Below, piece after piece: positions 42,229-51,939 of a stretch of 64,000 bases of DNA. Location of the stretch: contig NZ_BAKX01000001.1 in the NCBI RefSeq assembly GCF_000614585.1, positions 248,001-312,000 on the forward strand, read 5' to 3'. The notes below the pieces were generated by a model. It made no database searches, was not told where the DNA came from, and worked only from the letters and a program-made list of their open reading frames with translations. The position numbers were made by a program, and so were the translations under genes. The DNA is from Porphyromonas gingivicanis JCM 15907. GTDB lineage: Bacteria > Bacteroidota > Bacteroidia > Bacteroidales > Porphyromonadaceae. Every line of letters starts with the position of its first letter. Position 1 is the first letter of the stretch.

Positions 42229-43703
42229 TTATCCAACAGAGCCTTCTAAGGTTACTGTTAGTAATTTTTGTGCTTCTACGGCAAACTCCATAGGGAGTTT
42301 GTTCATTACCTCTCGGGCATAGCCGTTGACAATAAGTCCCACTGCTTCTTCTGTGCTGATGCCACGTTGCTGACAGTAGAAGAGTTGGTCTTCATTGATT
42401 TTTGAAGTCGTAGCTTCGTGTTCAATTATGGCACTATCATTCATCACTTCTGCATAGGGAAATGTGTGAGCTCCACAGTGATCACTCAGCAAAAGACTAT
42501 CGCATTGTGAGTGGTTACGGCTATTTTCTGCCGTTGGAGATATTTTCACTAAACCTCTATAACTATTGTGACTTGAACCTGCTGATATACCTTTTGAGAC
42601 GATGGTACTGCGCGTATTTTTCCCCACATGAACCATTTTTGTACCCGTGTCGGCTTGTTGATAGTTGTTGGTTACAGCTACCGAATAAAATTCTCCTACA
42701 GAATTGTCGCCTACCAACAAACAACTGGGATATTTCCACGTAATAGCAGAGCCCGTCTCTACTTGGGTCCAAGAGATTTTAGAGAAGTCCCCACGGCATA
42801 GACCACGTTTGGTAACGAAATTGTATATACCTCCTTTACCATTCTTGTCGCCTGGGTACCAGTTTTGCACAGTAGAGTATTTTACCTCGCTCTTGTCTCT
42901 GCAATAATTTCTACTATGGCAGCATGAAGTTGGTTTTCGTCTCGCATCGGAGCGGTACAGCCCTCAAGATAACTTACATAGGCATCTTCATCCGCAACGA
43001 TAAGTGTACGCTCAAACTGTCCCGTATTACGAGCATTGATTCTGAAATAGGTAGATAGCTCCATAGGACAACGTACTCCCTTGGGGATATAGGCAAAAGA
43101 GCCATCACTAAAGACTGCCGAGTTGAGGGCTGCGAAGTAATTATCTCGATAACTAACTACTTTTCCCAAATACTTTTTGACCAAATCTGGGTGTTCTTTA
43201 ACTGCTTCGCTAAAAGAGCAGAAGACGATTCCCAAATCGGCAAGTTTCTCTCGGAAAGTTGTCTTTACAGATACGCTGTCCATAACGGCATCTACTGCCA
43301 TATTGCCTGCTAAGGCTTGGCGTTCGTGCAGAGGGATACCCAATTTGTTGAAGGTCTCCAGCAGTTCTGGATCAATCTCTTCAGGAGTTTGTGGAGAGAC
43401 CTTTTGCTTGGGAGCAGCATAGTAGATTATATCTTGGTAATCTATGGGAGGGATATGCAAATGCGCCCATTTAGGCTGTTCGAGAGTTAGCCAATGGCGG
43501 TAAGCTTTCAAACGGAAGTCTAAGAGCCACTCAGGTTCTCCTTTTTTCTCGGAGATTAGACGGACAGTCGCTTCGCTCAGACCTCTACCTATAGTATCAG
43601 TGTGGATGTCTGTTACAAAACCATATTTATAGTCTCCCTTGGTTACCTCTTGCAAGATATCATCTTGTTCAGTGGGGGAGGGAGGGACATTATTTGTTTT
43701 CAT
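42229..43703 (-). CDS. sufB: Fe-S cluster assembly protein SufB, one frameshift
   Basis: Scaffold subunit of SufBC2D. The start is ATG 43703 ([20 protein letters not shown]), overlapping cvpA by 14 bp. One base is missing near 42887: the first frame ends shortly after AAIVEIIAE, while the second continues [19 protein letters not shown]. Restored length is 491 residues, normal for SufB. Both halves are strongly conserved ([20 protein letters not shown] in the first, [19 protein letters not shown] and [14 protein letters not shown] in the second). Since the Suf pathway is usually the only Fe-S system in these bacteria, an assembly error is likelier than loss. Confidence 0.93.
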
Positions 43704-44253
43704 TTATAGTGTTGTCATTATTCTTTTCTATTATCTCTCTTTCTTTGTCTAACAAATAAGGAGCTATAAAGGTTGGCACGATGTTTTTAACTGGGTAATA
43801 AAAACGAGATTCTTGTCGTATGTCTATTGTGCTTTGCTCCTCTTTATCTCTTTCGAATAGGGAAAAGGTCGGGAAAACAATGCTATCAATAAATAAAAAT
43901 AGGTAGCTTAAAATAGTAAGAGGAATAATTAATCCGAAGAAGAAACCTCCTAAGCGATTGAAAATGGCCAATGGAGTTCGAGAGATAGCCTTACCTACTA
44001 AGCGTCCTACCCAACTAACAAAAAGTAAGATGACAATAAAAGAGATAGCCATCCCTACAGAGTGAGCCGTTTTTAAGGATATATCTAAAAGAGAGATGAG
44101 CTTGCCCTCTAAAAAGGTGGTTAAGTAACTCGAGGCGAATATACCAACGTATATTCCTAAAAAGAAGGCCATTTGCTTGACTAATCCCTCTCGCAGTCCT
44201 TTTATGGCAGAGAGCCCAACTATGACTAATATGCTTATATCTATCCAACTCAT
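43690..44253 (-). CDS. CvpA-family membrane protein
   Basis: A 187-residue inner-membrane protein with four predicted membrane helices (roughly residues 5-20, 27-46, 64-84 and 100-125) and a cytoplasmic C-terminal tail ending [10 protein letters not shown]. The opening [27 protein letters not shown] is the CvpA/colicin V production signature. CvpA is linked to envelope homeostasis and bacteriocin export in some bacteria, but its activity is not known. It overlaps sufB by 14 bp and is probably co-transcribed with sufBCD. ATG 44253 was preferred over the in-frame TTG at 44259. Confidence 0.85.
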   Translation of the reverse strand: MSWIDISILVIVGLSAIKGLREGLVKQMAFFLGIYVGIFASSYLTTFLEGKLISLLDISLKTAHSVGMAISFIVILLFVSWVGRLVGKAISRTPLAIFNRLGGFFFGLIIPLTILSYLFLFIDSIVFPTFSLFERDKEEQSTIDIRQESRFYYPVKNIVPTFIAPYLLDKEREIIEKNNDNTINENK

Positions 44254-44360
44254 AATCAAATAAGGCTACTGAATAGAGCCTAAATCTCAATTAGGTACTA
44301 TCCAATAGCCTATATCTTAATCATTTTATCGTCAAGTTCTCTACAAACGTAAAGAACGGA

Positions 44361-47212
44361 TTAGAGTTTCTTTTTGATTTCTATTTCTTGGTAAGCCTCA
44401 ATCAAATCTCCCTCCTTAAGGTCGTTGAAGCCCTTGATATTAAGACCACAGTCGAGCCCCATAGCCACTTCTTTGACATCGTCTTTGAAGCGTTTGAGAG
44501 ATTCTAATGCTCCTGTGTGAATAACAATACCATCTCGTATAATACGGACTTTATCCGTGCGATGTATTTTGCCCTCTTTTACCATACAACCTGCAATAGT
44601 TCCCACCTTGCCAATAGTAAAGGTTTGTTGTATCTCTAACAAAGCGGTAACCTGTTCCTTGATTTCTGGAGAGAGCATACCTTCCATTGCACTACGCACA
44701 TCTTCGATAGCATCATAGATGATAGAGTAGGTGCGAATTTCGACCCCTGCTTGCTCGGCACTCTTACGCGCTCCTGCACTTGGACGTACTTGGAAGCCAA
44801 TGATTATGGCCTGAGAGGCTTCGGCTAATACAACATCGGACTCGGATATTTGTCCTACACCTTTGTGGATTACTCTTACTACAATCTCTTCGGCAGAGAG
44901 TCTAATTAAAGAGTCTGAAAGAGCTTCAACAGAGCCATCCACGTCTCCCTTTATAATTAAGTTAAGCTCCTGGAAGTTGCCGATGGCTATACGACGACCA
45001 ATATCATCGAGAGTAAGCATCTTTTGGGTACGTAATCCCTGTTCACGCTCCAACTGGGTGCGCTTGTTAGCAATATCTCGAGCTTCGTGTTCGGTTTCTA
45101 ATACGTTGAAAGTATCACCTGCAGATGGAGGTCCATTGAACCCTAAGATAGTAGCTGGAATGGAAGGACCTGTCTCCTTGAGGGCTTGATTACGTTCGTT
45201 GGTCATTGCTTTGACACGACCATAATATTTTCCTGCCAAAATGACATCTCCTACTCTCAAAGTACCATTTTGCACCAGAATGTTAGATACATAACCACGT
45301 CCCTTATCCAAAGAAGACTCGATGATAAGTCCAGAAGCTCTTCTTTTTGGATTGGCTTTGAGTTCCAAAATATCAGCCTCTAAAAGGACTTTTTCTAACA
45401 GTTCGTTGACACCGATACCTTTCTTTGCAGAGATTTCTTGGCATTGGTATTTACCTCCCCAATCCTCCACTAAGTAGTTCATAGAGGCAAGTTGTTCTCT
45501 GATTTTGTTGGGGTCTGCCCCCGCCACATCAATCTTATTAAAGGCAAATACCATGGGGACTCCTGCGGCAGTAGCGTGGTTGATAGCCTCCACGGTCTGA
45601 GGCATTACTTTATCATCGCTTGCAATAATAATAATAGCAATATCGGTAGCTTTGGCACCTCGAGCACGCATGGCAGTAAACGCTTCGTGACCAGGAGTGT
45701 CTAAGAAGGTTATGTGGCGTCCAGAAGGCAATTTGACACTATAAGAACCAATGTGTTGCGTAATACCTCCCGCTTCTCCTGCGATAACATTTGTTTTTCG
45801 AATATTATCGAGAAGAGAGGTCTTACCATGGTCTACGTGTCCCATTACGGTGACAATAGGGGCACGATCAAGCAAATCTTCTTCACTATCTTCCTCCGTG
45901 CTTTCTTGGATAGCCGCTACCACATCGGAACTTACAAACTCTGTTTCAAACCCGAACTCTTCAGCCACCAACTTAATCGTTTCGGCATCTAAGCGCATAT
46001 TGATGGATACCATCATGTCAATGCTCATACAGGTTGCAATAACCTCATTAACAGGTATATTCATCATATTCGCTAAATCGCTAACGGTTACATATTCCGT
46101 TAGTTTCAAAATGCGGCTTTCGCGTTCGTCTGCTTCGAAGGCATCTTCAGCTGCCTGTCTTGCAGCGTCACGTCTGTCTTTTCTAAAGCGAGCTTTTTTC
46201 TCAAAGACAGTTTTTTTACCTTGTAGGCGAGCAAGGTTTCTTTTACCTGCTTTTGTACATCTTCTTCTGTAATTTCAGGCTTGGGAGGTGTTACAGGACG
46301 ATTGTTCTTCTTCTTATTTTTTCCTTCAGAAGAGGAGTTTTGTCCCTTGCCTCCATTAGGTTTAGATGCACCATGGTTTTGGTTTCGCTTTCCAGCTACG
46401 GGATCAATGCCCTTGGCTGCTTCTGTTTTAATGTCGACTGCCTGTGAGCCGATGCGTTTGCGTCGCTTATTTTTATTGCTACTATCGTTCTTTTTGGGAG
46501 GATTGATACTATCTAAGTCAATCTTTCTAACGACAGTAACTTGTATGGCCTTTGGGGTAGAGGGGCGATAAATCTCTTGCTGTTGGTCCGTAGACTCTGT
46601 TTCTGCAGCTGGCAAAACTTCTGCAGGGGTTTTCTCTTTGGCTATAGGCTCTTGTTCTTTTGCAATAGGTTTAGACTCTATTTGTACAGCTGGTGTAGGT
46701 ACTTTCTCTACAACCTTTGCTGAAGTGTTTGGCTCTTCTTGTTGCTTTGAATTTACATTTACAGGGGTGGAAGTAGATGCTTTTTTTATTTTTTTGTCAG
46801 ACGTTTTTCCCCCTTTTTGCGGTTGTGTTTGAGATAAGTCTATACGACCACGTACTTCTACCTTAGAGACAGTTTTAACCTCTTCCTTAACTTCCTTTTT
46901 TTCTTCAGGAGAGGCTGGTTGAGGAGCTTCTTTCTCTTTGACTTCTACCACTTTAGCTACTACCTCTTCTTTTTTTCTTTCGGATATGGGTGCTACCGGA
47001 GGTGGAGTAGCTGTTTCCATTTTCTTTTTGAAATCCTCTATGTTTTCGTTAGGGGAATATTCCTTTAGCACAATTGCTAGAGCCTTATCGTCTACAGGAG
47101 CATTGGGCGAGGGAACTTCGATATCCTTCTCCTTTAGATAATCCTTCAGGGTGTTGACCCCGACGTTTAGTGTTTTTGCCAATTCAATGTATTTTATCGC
47201 CTTTGCCGCCAT
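44361..47212 (-). CDS. infB: Translation initiation factor IF-2, one frameshift
   Basis: GTPase that places initiator tRNA on the ribosome. The start is ATG 47212 ([22 protein letters not shown], the IF2 N-terminal helix domain). A long Lys/Pro/Glu-rich linker follows to about residue 320. One base is missing near 46231: the first frame runs out in a nonsense tail, while the adjacent frame gives [20 protein letters not shown] and continues into [18 protein letters not shown]. Restored length is 950 residues. The GTPase has G1 [10 protein letters not shown]3 DTPGHEAF and G4 NKID, then domains II-IV ending [17 protein letters not shown]. The gene is third in a rimP-nusA-infB operon, the universal order. 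Confidence 0.95.
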
Positions 47213-47307
47213 ACTTAGTTATTTATAATCCTTCTGTTGTAGCCTATTTCGTTCTCGTGTGAGGTATTCTTATCGCCTTGGTAGGTTATTCATATGAAGA
47301 ATACATC

Positions 47308-48663
47308 TTAGTTTTCAGGTTCTTGGATGGAGGAGTTTTCTTCTTCTGTAGTTTCTTTTACTGAAATGGTATTGGAGGGGTTGTAACCTATTTCAGCCAG
47401 TTCGTCCTGTTCGAATTCCTCTGCAAGTATAGAGAGTACAGTATCGACCGTGCTTTCTTCCAAGTCAGTTTTGCTAATGAGCTCTGCTCTAGGAGTAGAC
47501 AAAACGGTTTTTGCCGTAATCCACCCTGCATTTTTAAAGGTTTCGAGTATCCATTCTTCGATTTCGTCGTTGAATTCATCCAAGTATATATCTTCCTCAC
47601 TAGCTTCTTCGATGTCTCTAAACACCTCGATTTGATAGCCTGTAAGTACGGATGCTAATTTGATATTTGAAGCATTTTTCCCGATAGCCATAGGTACCTC
47701 TTCGGGACGTAAATATACTTCTGCTTTCGAACCCTCTGGGATGATGTCTATTGAAGTTACTTTCGCTGGACTGAGTGCGCGTTGGATAAAGAGTACGGTA
47801 TTTGTCGTATAGGTTGTTACGTCAATATTTTCGCCTCTTAGTTCACGTACAATACTGCGTATGCGACTACCATTCATACCCACACAAGCACCTACAGGAT
47901 CTATGCGATCATCGTAAGACTCAACCGCCATTTTGGCACGCTCGCCAGGAATACGGGCTACTCTCTTTATAGTGATTAAACCATCTGCTATTTCGGGTAC
48001 GTTGAGTTCAAATAGACGTTTGAGGAAATTGTCACTGGTGCGAGATACATATATCTTAACCTGATTGTTAAGCATCTCTACTCGGTCTATAACAGCCTGC
48101 ACGGTATCTCCCTTGTGGAAGTAGTCTCCTGGGATTTGTTCCGATTTAGGAAGTAACAACTCGTTACCCTCATCGTCTACGAGAAGGGTCTCACGCTTCC
48201 ACACTTGATATACCTCTGCCGAAATAAGATGACCTGTCTTTTCGAGGAACTTGTTATAGAGGGTTTCTTTTTCAAGCTCTTTGAGTTTACTCGAAACGAT
48301 TTGTCCCAAGTTCAAAATCGCTCTGCGCCCGAAAGACAGAAAGTCTACTTCCTCATTGATTTCATCTCCCAAATCGGCATACTGATCTAATTCTTTCGCC
48401 TTGGAAAGACCTATTTCCAACGCAGGATTAGAAACCATACCATCTTCGACAATGTGGAGTGCTCTCCATATTTCCAAATCTCCAGTGTCTTCGTTGACAA
48501 TCACCGTAAAGTTTTCAGAGGTGCCAAACATCTTTGCTAAGACACTCATAAAAGAATCTGTTAAAACGCTTACAAGAGTCGCTTTATCGATGTTTTTAAG
48601 CTCTTTGAACTCGGCAAGCGTTTCTGCCATTCGGAGGGGCGACTTTGATTGTTTCTGGGCCAT
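47308..48663 (-). CDS. nusA: Transcription elongation/termination factor NusA
   Basis: Binds RNA polymerase and nascent RNA to control pausing, termination and antitermination. The 451-residue protein has the N-terminal polymerase-binding domain (AETLAEFKELKNIDKATLVSVL), an S1 domain (about residues 135-200, with GDTVQAVIDRVEM), two KH domains (GERAKMAVESYDDRIDPVGACVG and YLRPEEVPMAIGKNASNIKLAS) and an acidic C-terminal end. The ATG at 48663 begins MAQKQSKSPLRMAETLAE; the internal Met is an alternative. It lies 43 bp after rimP and 95 bp before infB. Confidence 0.95.
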   Translation of the reverse strand: MAQKQSKSPLRMAETLAEFKELKNIDKATLVSVLTDSFMSVLAKMFGTSENFTVIVNEDTGDLEIWRALHIVEDGMVSNPALEIGLSKAKELDQYADLGDEINEEVDFLSFGRRAILNLGQIVSSKLKELEKETLYNKFLEKTGHLISAEVYQVWKRETLLVDDEGNELLLPKSEQIPGDYFHKGDTVQAVIDRVEMLNNQVKIYVSRTSDNFLKRLFELNVPEIADGLITIKRVARIPGERAKMAVESYDDRIDPVGACVGMNGSRIRSIVRELRGENIDVTTYTTNTVLFIQRALSPAKVTSIDIIPEGSKAEVYLRPEEVPMAIGKNASNIKLASVLTGYQIEVFRDIEEASEEDIYLDEFNDEIEEWILETFKNAGWITAKTVLSTPRAELISKTDLEESTVDTVLSILAEEFEQDELAEIGYNPSNTISVKETTEEENSSIQEPEN

Positions 48664-48706
48664 AATATTTTTATGTATAGCGATATATGTTTTTGTTTAC
48701 GACTAT

Positions 48707-49174
48707 TTAATCAAACCTATAAGTAGTAGACTTTATCTCTTCGTACCGAAAGATGTGCTCTACATCTTGATAATGACGTTTGCGGTGTCTGCCATCTGGA
48801 GATTTCACCAATTCAGAACATACCACACAAAAAGAGTTTTCGTTGTATGACTTTAGTACACCATCGAAACGGACTCCCTCTTTCGTGATTACTCGCACAG
48901 GTTTACCAATGTGTTTTTGATACTGTCTTGGGTGCGAGAAAGGAGAGGTTAGGCATGCAGAACCTATTTGTAAAGAGAAATCCGTTTCGTCTCTGTTGAA
49001 CGATTTCTCGAATTCTTTGCTTAGGGTTACGCAACGCTCTATTGTTATCCCTTTTTCACTATCGATTATGACATCAATGTCATTGGAAGGAGAGAGTGTA
49101 ATCTTTACGATAAACTCTTCAGGAGAAAGAAGCTCCTGAATATACTTCTCTATTATTGCTGTATCTAAACTCAT
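48707..49174 (-). CDS. rimP: Ribosome maturation factor RimP
   Basis: Needed for 30S subunit maturation. The 155-residue protein fits the family: NDIDVIIDSEKGITIERCVTLSKEFE in the N-terminal domain and SACLTSPFSHPRQYQKHIGKPVRVITKEG leading to the C-terminal SH3-like domain. It is the first gene of rimP-nusA-infB. The structured RNA at 49247-49500 and its terminator lie directly upstream on the same strand. Confidence 0.93.
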   Translation of the reverse strand: MSLDTAIIEKYIQELLSPEEFIVKITLSPSNDIDVIIDSEKGITIERCVTLSKEFEKSFNRDETDFSLQIGSACLTSPFSHPRQYQKHIGKPVRVITKEGVRFDGVLKSYNENSFCVVCSELVKSPDGRHRKRHYQDVEHIFRYEEIKSTTYRFD

Positions 49175-49237
49175 TTTTTCTTAGGAGTAGATAGCCGAGC
49201 TATCTGCTTTGAAATATCTTTCCGATATTCCATATAA

Positions 49238-49273
49238 TAAAAAAGAGGAACCCGCTCTACGCATGGTTGCCTC
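49238..49273 (-). terminator. Terminator of the structured RNA upstream of rimP
   Basis: On the minus strand GAGGCAACC (49273-49265) pairs with GGTTCCTC (49252-49245; one bulge), followed by TTTTTTATT. It lies 64 bp before rimP, so it ends the RNA or attenuates the operon. Confidence 0.7.
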
Positions 49274-49500
49274 TACCTACATACCGTATGTGATTAGGAA
49301 TTAGAGACTGTTGCCTAACAGAGAAAACTCGCAATACGCTGTTCAGGGTGTTGGGTCTTCTCTTATGTTAAGAAACTTCTCCCTCCTCCGTTTCAACGTG
49401 CTGTGCTAACCCTATTCTTCAAAGTCACACAAAAAGGCTTTCTAAACTGCCTCTTCGAGAGCCCGTGCAACGGTCTCTGTCTAGTGTAAATTCCACCGGC
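49247..49500 (-). ncRNA. Structured non-coding RNA of about 250 nt, 6S-like shape (unassigned)
   Basis: The interval has a promoter-like box upstream (TATCTTTG, 49514-49507) and an intrinsic terminator at its end, with no plausible ORF. Its ends pair: + coordinates 49467-49478 pair with 49303-49314 (11 of 12 positions) and 49489-49494 with 49297-49302, separated by a 10-nt bulge. A further hairpin (AGAG-CCGT/ACGG-CTCT) lies at about 49460-49478, competing with the long helix, and smaller ones are inside. Rod-like pairing of the two ends with an internal bubble is the hallmark of 6S RNA. I found no RNase P, tmRNA or SRP consensus. A leader or attenuator of rimP-nusA-infB is the alternative. 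Confidence 0.5.
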
Positions 49501-49506
49501 GCAACG

Positions 49507-49514
49507 CAAAGATA
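49507..49514 (-). promoter_or_regulatory. Promoter -7 element of the structured RNA
   Basis: TATCTTTG on the minus strand matches TAnnTTTG; transcription would begin near 49500. No clear TTTG at the -33 spacing. Confidence 0.5.
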
Positions 49515-49678
49515 CAACAAAAAATAATATAAGAGAGCTTTTTATAAGATGAGGTTAAACAATAGTTGTCTACAACAAACCAATCTCCTTTGCACAGATG
49601 GTGTTGGTTGCATAACATCGCATTCGCAATAGTTAGCATTAGGGGCAGTGCTTGATAAAAGTTTTAGGAGTATAATTT

Positions 49679-49724
49679 AAGAGGGCTGCGACAAAATTCA
49701 TCTTTTTGTGACAGCCCTCTTTTT
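49679..49724 (+). terminator. Strong hairpin, T tract on the plus strand
   Basis: AAGAGGGCTG (49679-49688) pairs perfectly with CAGCCCTCTT (49712-49721), with an inner CAAAA/TTTTG stem; TTTTTG follows on the plus strand, but only TTAAATTAT on the minus strand. It could end htpG (minus, stop at 49850), though its polarity would better fit a plus-strand transcript from 49520-49680, where I see no gene. Confidence 0.65.
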
Positions 49725-49849
49725 GTTAGTAGTTTGAATTGTACAAGGTAGTTCAAGAAAAGGATAACGAGAGATTGCGCATAACACACTCACTTATCTT
49801 ATTTTCTTCTTACAGAACTATGCGATTGTAACACTCTATGAAGTTTTTC

Positions 49850-51904
49850 TTACAAGAGTAGGTCGCAAGAGCGCTTCATAAAGAGGCTAAGGCGTTCGCC
49901 AGCAAGTAAACCACGGCTTAATAGAGCCAAGTCCCAGAGTTGGTCGAGTTGAGGCACAGATCCAATGAAGGCATTCATTTTTTCGGAAAGTTTTTTCTCT
50001 TCGCTCTCTATGGAAGCTGTAGTTTCGGCTCTTTTGGTCTTTAGCTCGTCGCTTAAATTATCTTCCGAGGTATCGCCAATCTCCTTCACAATAGAGGCTT
50101 GTTGTTCTTTCAGAGTTTTGATAGCTTCTTGAGTCTCTCTGAGTTCTTTGCCCTCTTTTTCGATTAATTGGTCAAAAATATTCTTGATAATTGGATGCTG
50201 GGTATTGACTACTAAATTAAAACTATCGGGCAGAGTGTCATAAAATGCCATACCTGATTGGAAGCGACTCATATCTTTCATTCGACGCATCCATTCGCCT
50301 TGTATCAGTTCGATAGGAGTGGAGGACTCTGTGTGTTCAATCTGTACGTGAAACATCTTACCCTCTTCTTGTGGTGCGGAGAGAGAAAAGAGCTGACGTA
50401 ACAATTCCTCGTCCATAACATTCATTGAGGAGGTATTTTTTTGCTCCTTTTCGATGAGGCGCTCTATAGTGTCACTATCAACACGAGCGAAGTGCAGTTT
50501 CTCCTGTTTTTGCTCCAACATATTCATCAAAGGCAGACCTAAAGGTCCATCCATCAAAAGTACATTGTAGCCCTTATCGGTAGCTTGCTTGAGAGAGACA
50601 TATTGTTCTTTCTTGTCTGTAGCATACAAAACAATTGTATTGCCATCTTTATTGGTTTGCTCGCTATCGATAAGTTGGCGATACTCTTCCATGGTGAAAT
50701 ATTTACCCTCCGTGTCTTTAAGAAGCATTGCGGGTAGAAGACGTTCGTAGGTTTTTTCGTCCGTCAGCATCCCATAATGCACAAATAGACCTATCGACTC
50801 CCATTTGGCCTCGTAATTAGGACGATCAGACTGGAAAAGCTCGGTTAATTTATCCGAAACTTTTTTACTAATGTGTCGAGCTATTTTCTGAGCATTGGTG
50901 TCGTTCTGTAGGTAAGAACGGCTTACATTGAGGGGAATGTCGGGTGAGTCGATAACTCCCTCTAAAAGAGTGAGCCACTCGGGTACAATGTCTTCCACAT
51001 GATCTGTTACAAAGACCTGATTACAGAAGAGTTTTATGCGATTTTTTTGAAGCTCAACATTGGGCTTAATTTTAGGGAAGAAGAGTACTCCTTTTAGAGT
51101 AAAAGGATAGTCCACGTTAAGATGGATCCAGAAAAGAGGTTCATCCGAGTTGGGGTAGAGTTGTCTGTGAAACTCCTTGTAGTCTTCTTCTTTAAGGTCG
51201 CTGGGAGTTTTGACCCATAGAGGATGTGTTTCGTTGATTTGGTTTTCTTCTTCTGTATCGACCATTTTTCCATCTTTCCATTCCTGCTTCTTTCCGAAGA
51301 TTACAGGTGTGGGCAGGAAGCGACAGTATTTGTCTAAGAGGGCTCCCAAACGTTCTCGTGAGAGGAACTCAGTACTCTCTTCGTCTATGTGGAGAGTTAT
51401 CGTTGTGCCTCGCTCTTTTCGTTCCGAGGGGGTTAAGGTATATTCGGGTGAGCCATCACAAGACCAGTGAACAGCCTTTGCTCCCTCCTTGTAGGAGAGG
51501 GTGTCTATTTCCACCATCTTAGAAACCATAAATGCCGAGTAGAAGCCCAACCCAAAGTGTCCTATGATGGGGGTATTGCTTCCCTCATATTTTTTGAGGA
51601 AATCTTCTGCACCGCTGAAAGCAATTTGGTTGATGTAAGACTCTACCTCTTCTTGGGTCATTCCCACACCTTGGTCGGAGATAGTGATGGTTTTGGCTTC
51701 AGCATCGACTTCTACACGTACTACAGGAGTGCCTAACTCCCCAACACTTTGATCATTACGTGCTATGGTCTGTAGTTTGGTAGTGGCATCTACTGCATTG
51801 GAAACCAATTCACGAAGAAAGATATCGTGATCGCTGTAAAGAAACTTTTTGATTATGGGGAATATGTTCTCGCTTGTAACCCCAATCTTTCCTGTTATTG
51901 CCAT
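49850..51904 (-). CDS. htpG: Molecular chaperone HtpG (Hsp90)
   Basis: ATP-dependent chaperone acting late in protein folding. The 684-residue protein starts MAITGKIGVTSENIFPIIKKFLYSDHDIFLRELVSNAVDA, with the ATP-binding asparagine in ELVSNAVDA, DQGVGMTQEEV, and GHFGLGFYSAFMV, all Hsp90 hallmarks. The middle domain shows DIPLNVSRSYLQND, whose arginine contacts ATP. The C-terminal dimerisation domain follows a Glu/Lys-rich helix (about 600-650). It lies 35 bp after the ClpC-like gene, so the two stress proteins may share a transcript. Confidence 0.97.
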   Translation of the reverse strand: MAITGKIGVTSENIFPIIKKFLYSDHDIFLRELVSNAVDATTKLQTIARNDQSVGELGTPVVRVEVDAEAKTITISDQGVGMTQEEVESYINQIAFSGAEDFLKKYEGSNTPIIGHFGLGFYSAFMVSKMVEIDTLSYKEGAKAVHWSCDGSPEYTLTPSERKERGTTITLHIDEESTEFLSRERLGALLDKYCRFLPTPVIFGKKQEWKDGKMVDTEEENQINETHPLWVKTPSDLKEEDYKEFHRQLYPNSDEPLFWIHLNVDYPFTLKGVLFFPKIKPNVELQKNRIKLFCNQVFVTDHVEDIVPEWLTLLEGVIDSPDIPLNVSRSYLQNDTNAQKIARHISKKVSDKLTELFQSDRPNYEAKWESIGLFVHYGMLTDEKTYERLLPAMLLKDTEGKYFTMEEYRQLIDSEQTNKDGNTIVLYATDKKEQYVSLKQATDKGYNVLLMDGPLGLPLMNMLEQKQEKLHFARVDSDTIERLIEKEQKNTSSMNVMDEELLRQLFSLSAPQEEGKMFHVQIEHTESSTPIELIQGEWMRRMKDMSRFQSGMAFYDTLPDSFNLVVNTQHPIIKNIFDQLIEKEGKELRETQEAIKTLKEQQASIVKEIGDTSEDNLSDELKTKRAETTASIESEEKKLSEKMNAFIGSVPQLDQLWDLALLSRGLLAGERLSLFMKRSCDLLL

Positions 51905-51939
51905 AAATAAAGGATATTATTAAGAGTAACTAACTGTTC

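Noticed and set aside
46106-47212. Reading the IF-2 N-terminal part as a separate gene from the GTPase part
   Set aside because: Adding one base near 46231 joins them into a normal IF-2 with an unbroken linker; the apparent ATGA overlap is only a product of the shifted frame.
49247-49500. RNase P RNA, tmRNA, SRP RNA or a tRNA
   Set aside because: No conserved RNase P segments, no tmRNA acceptor end or tag frame, no SRP tetraloop consensus and no cloverleaf.
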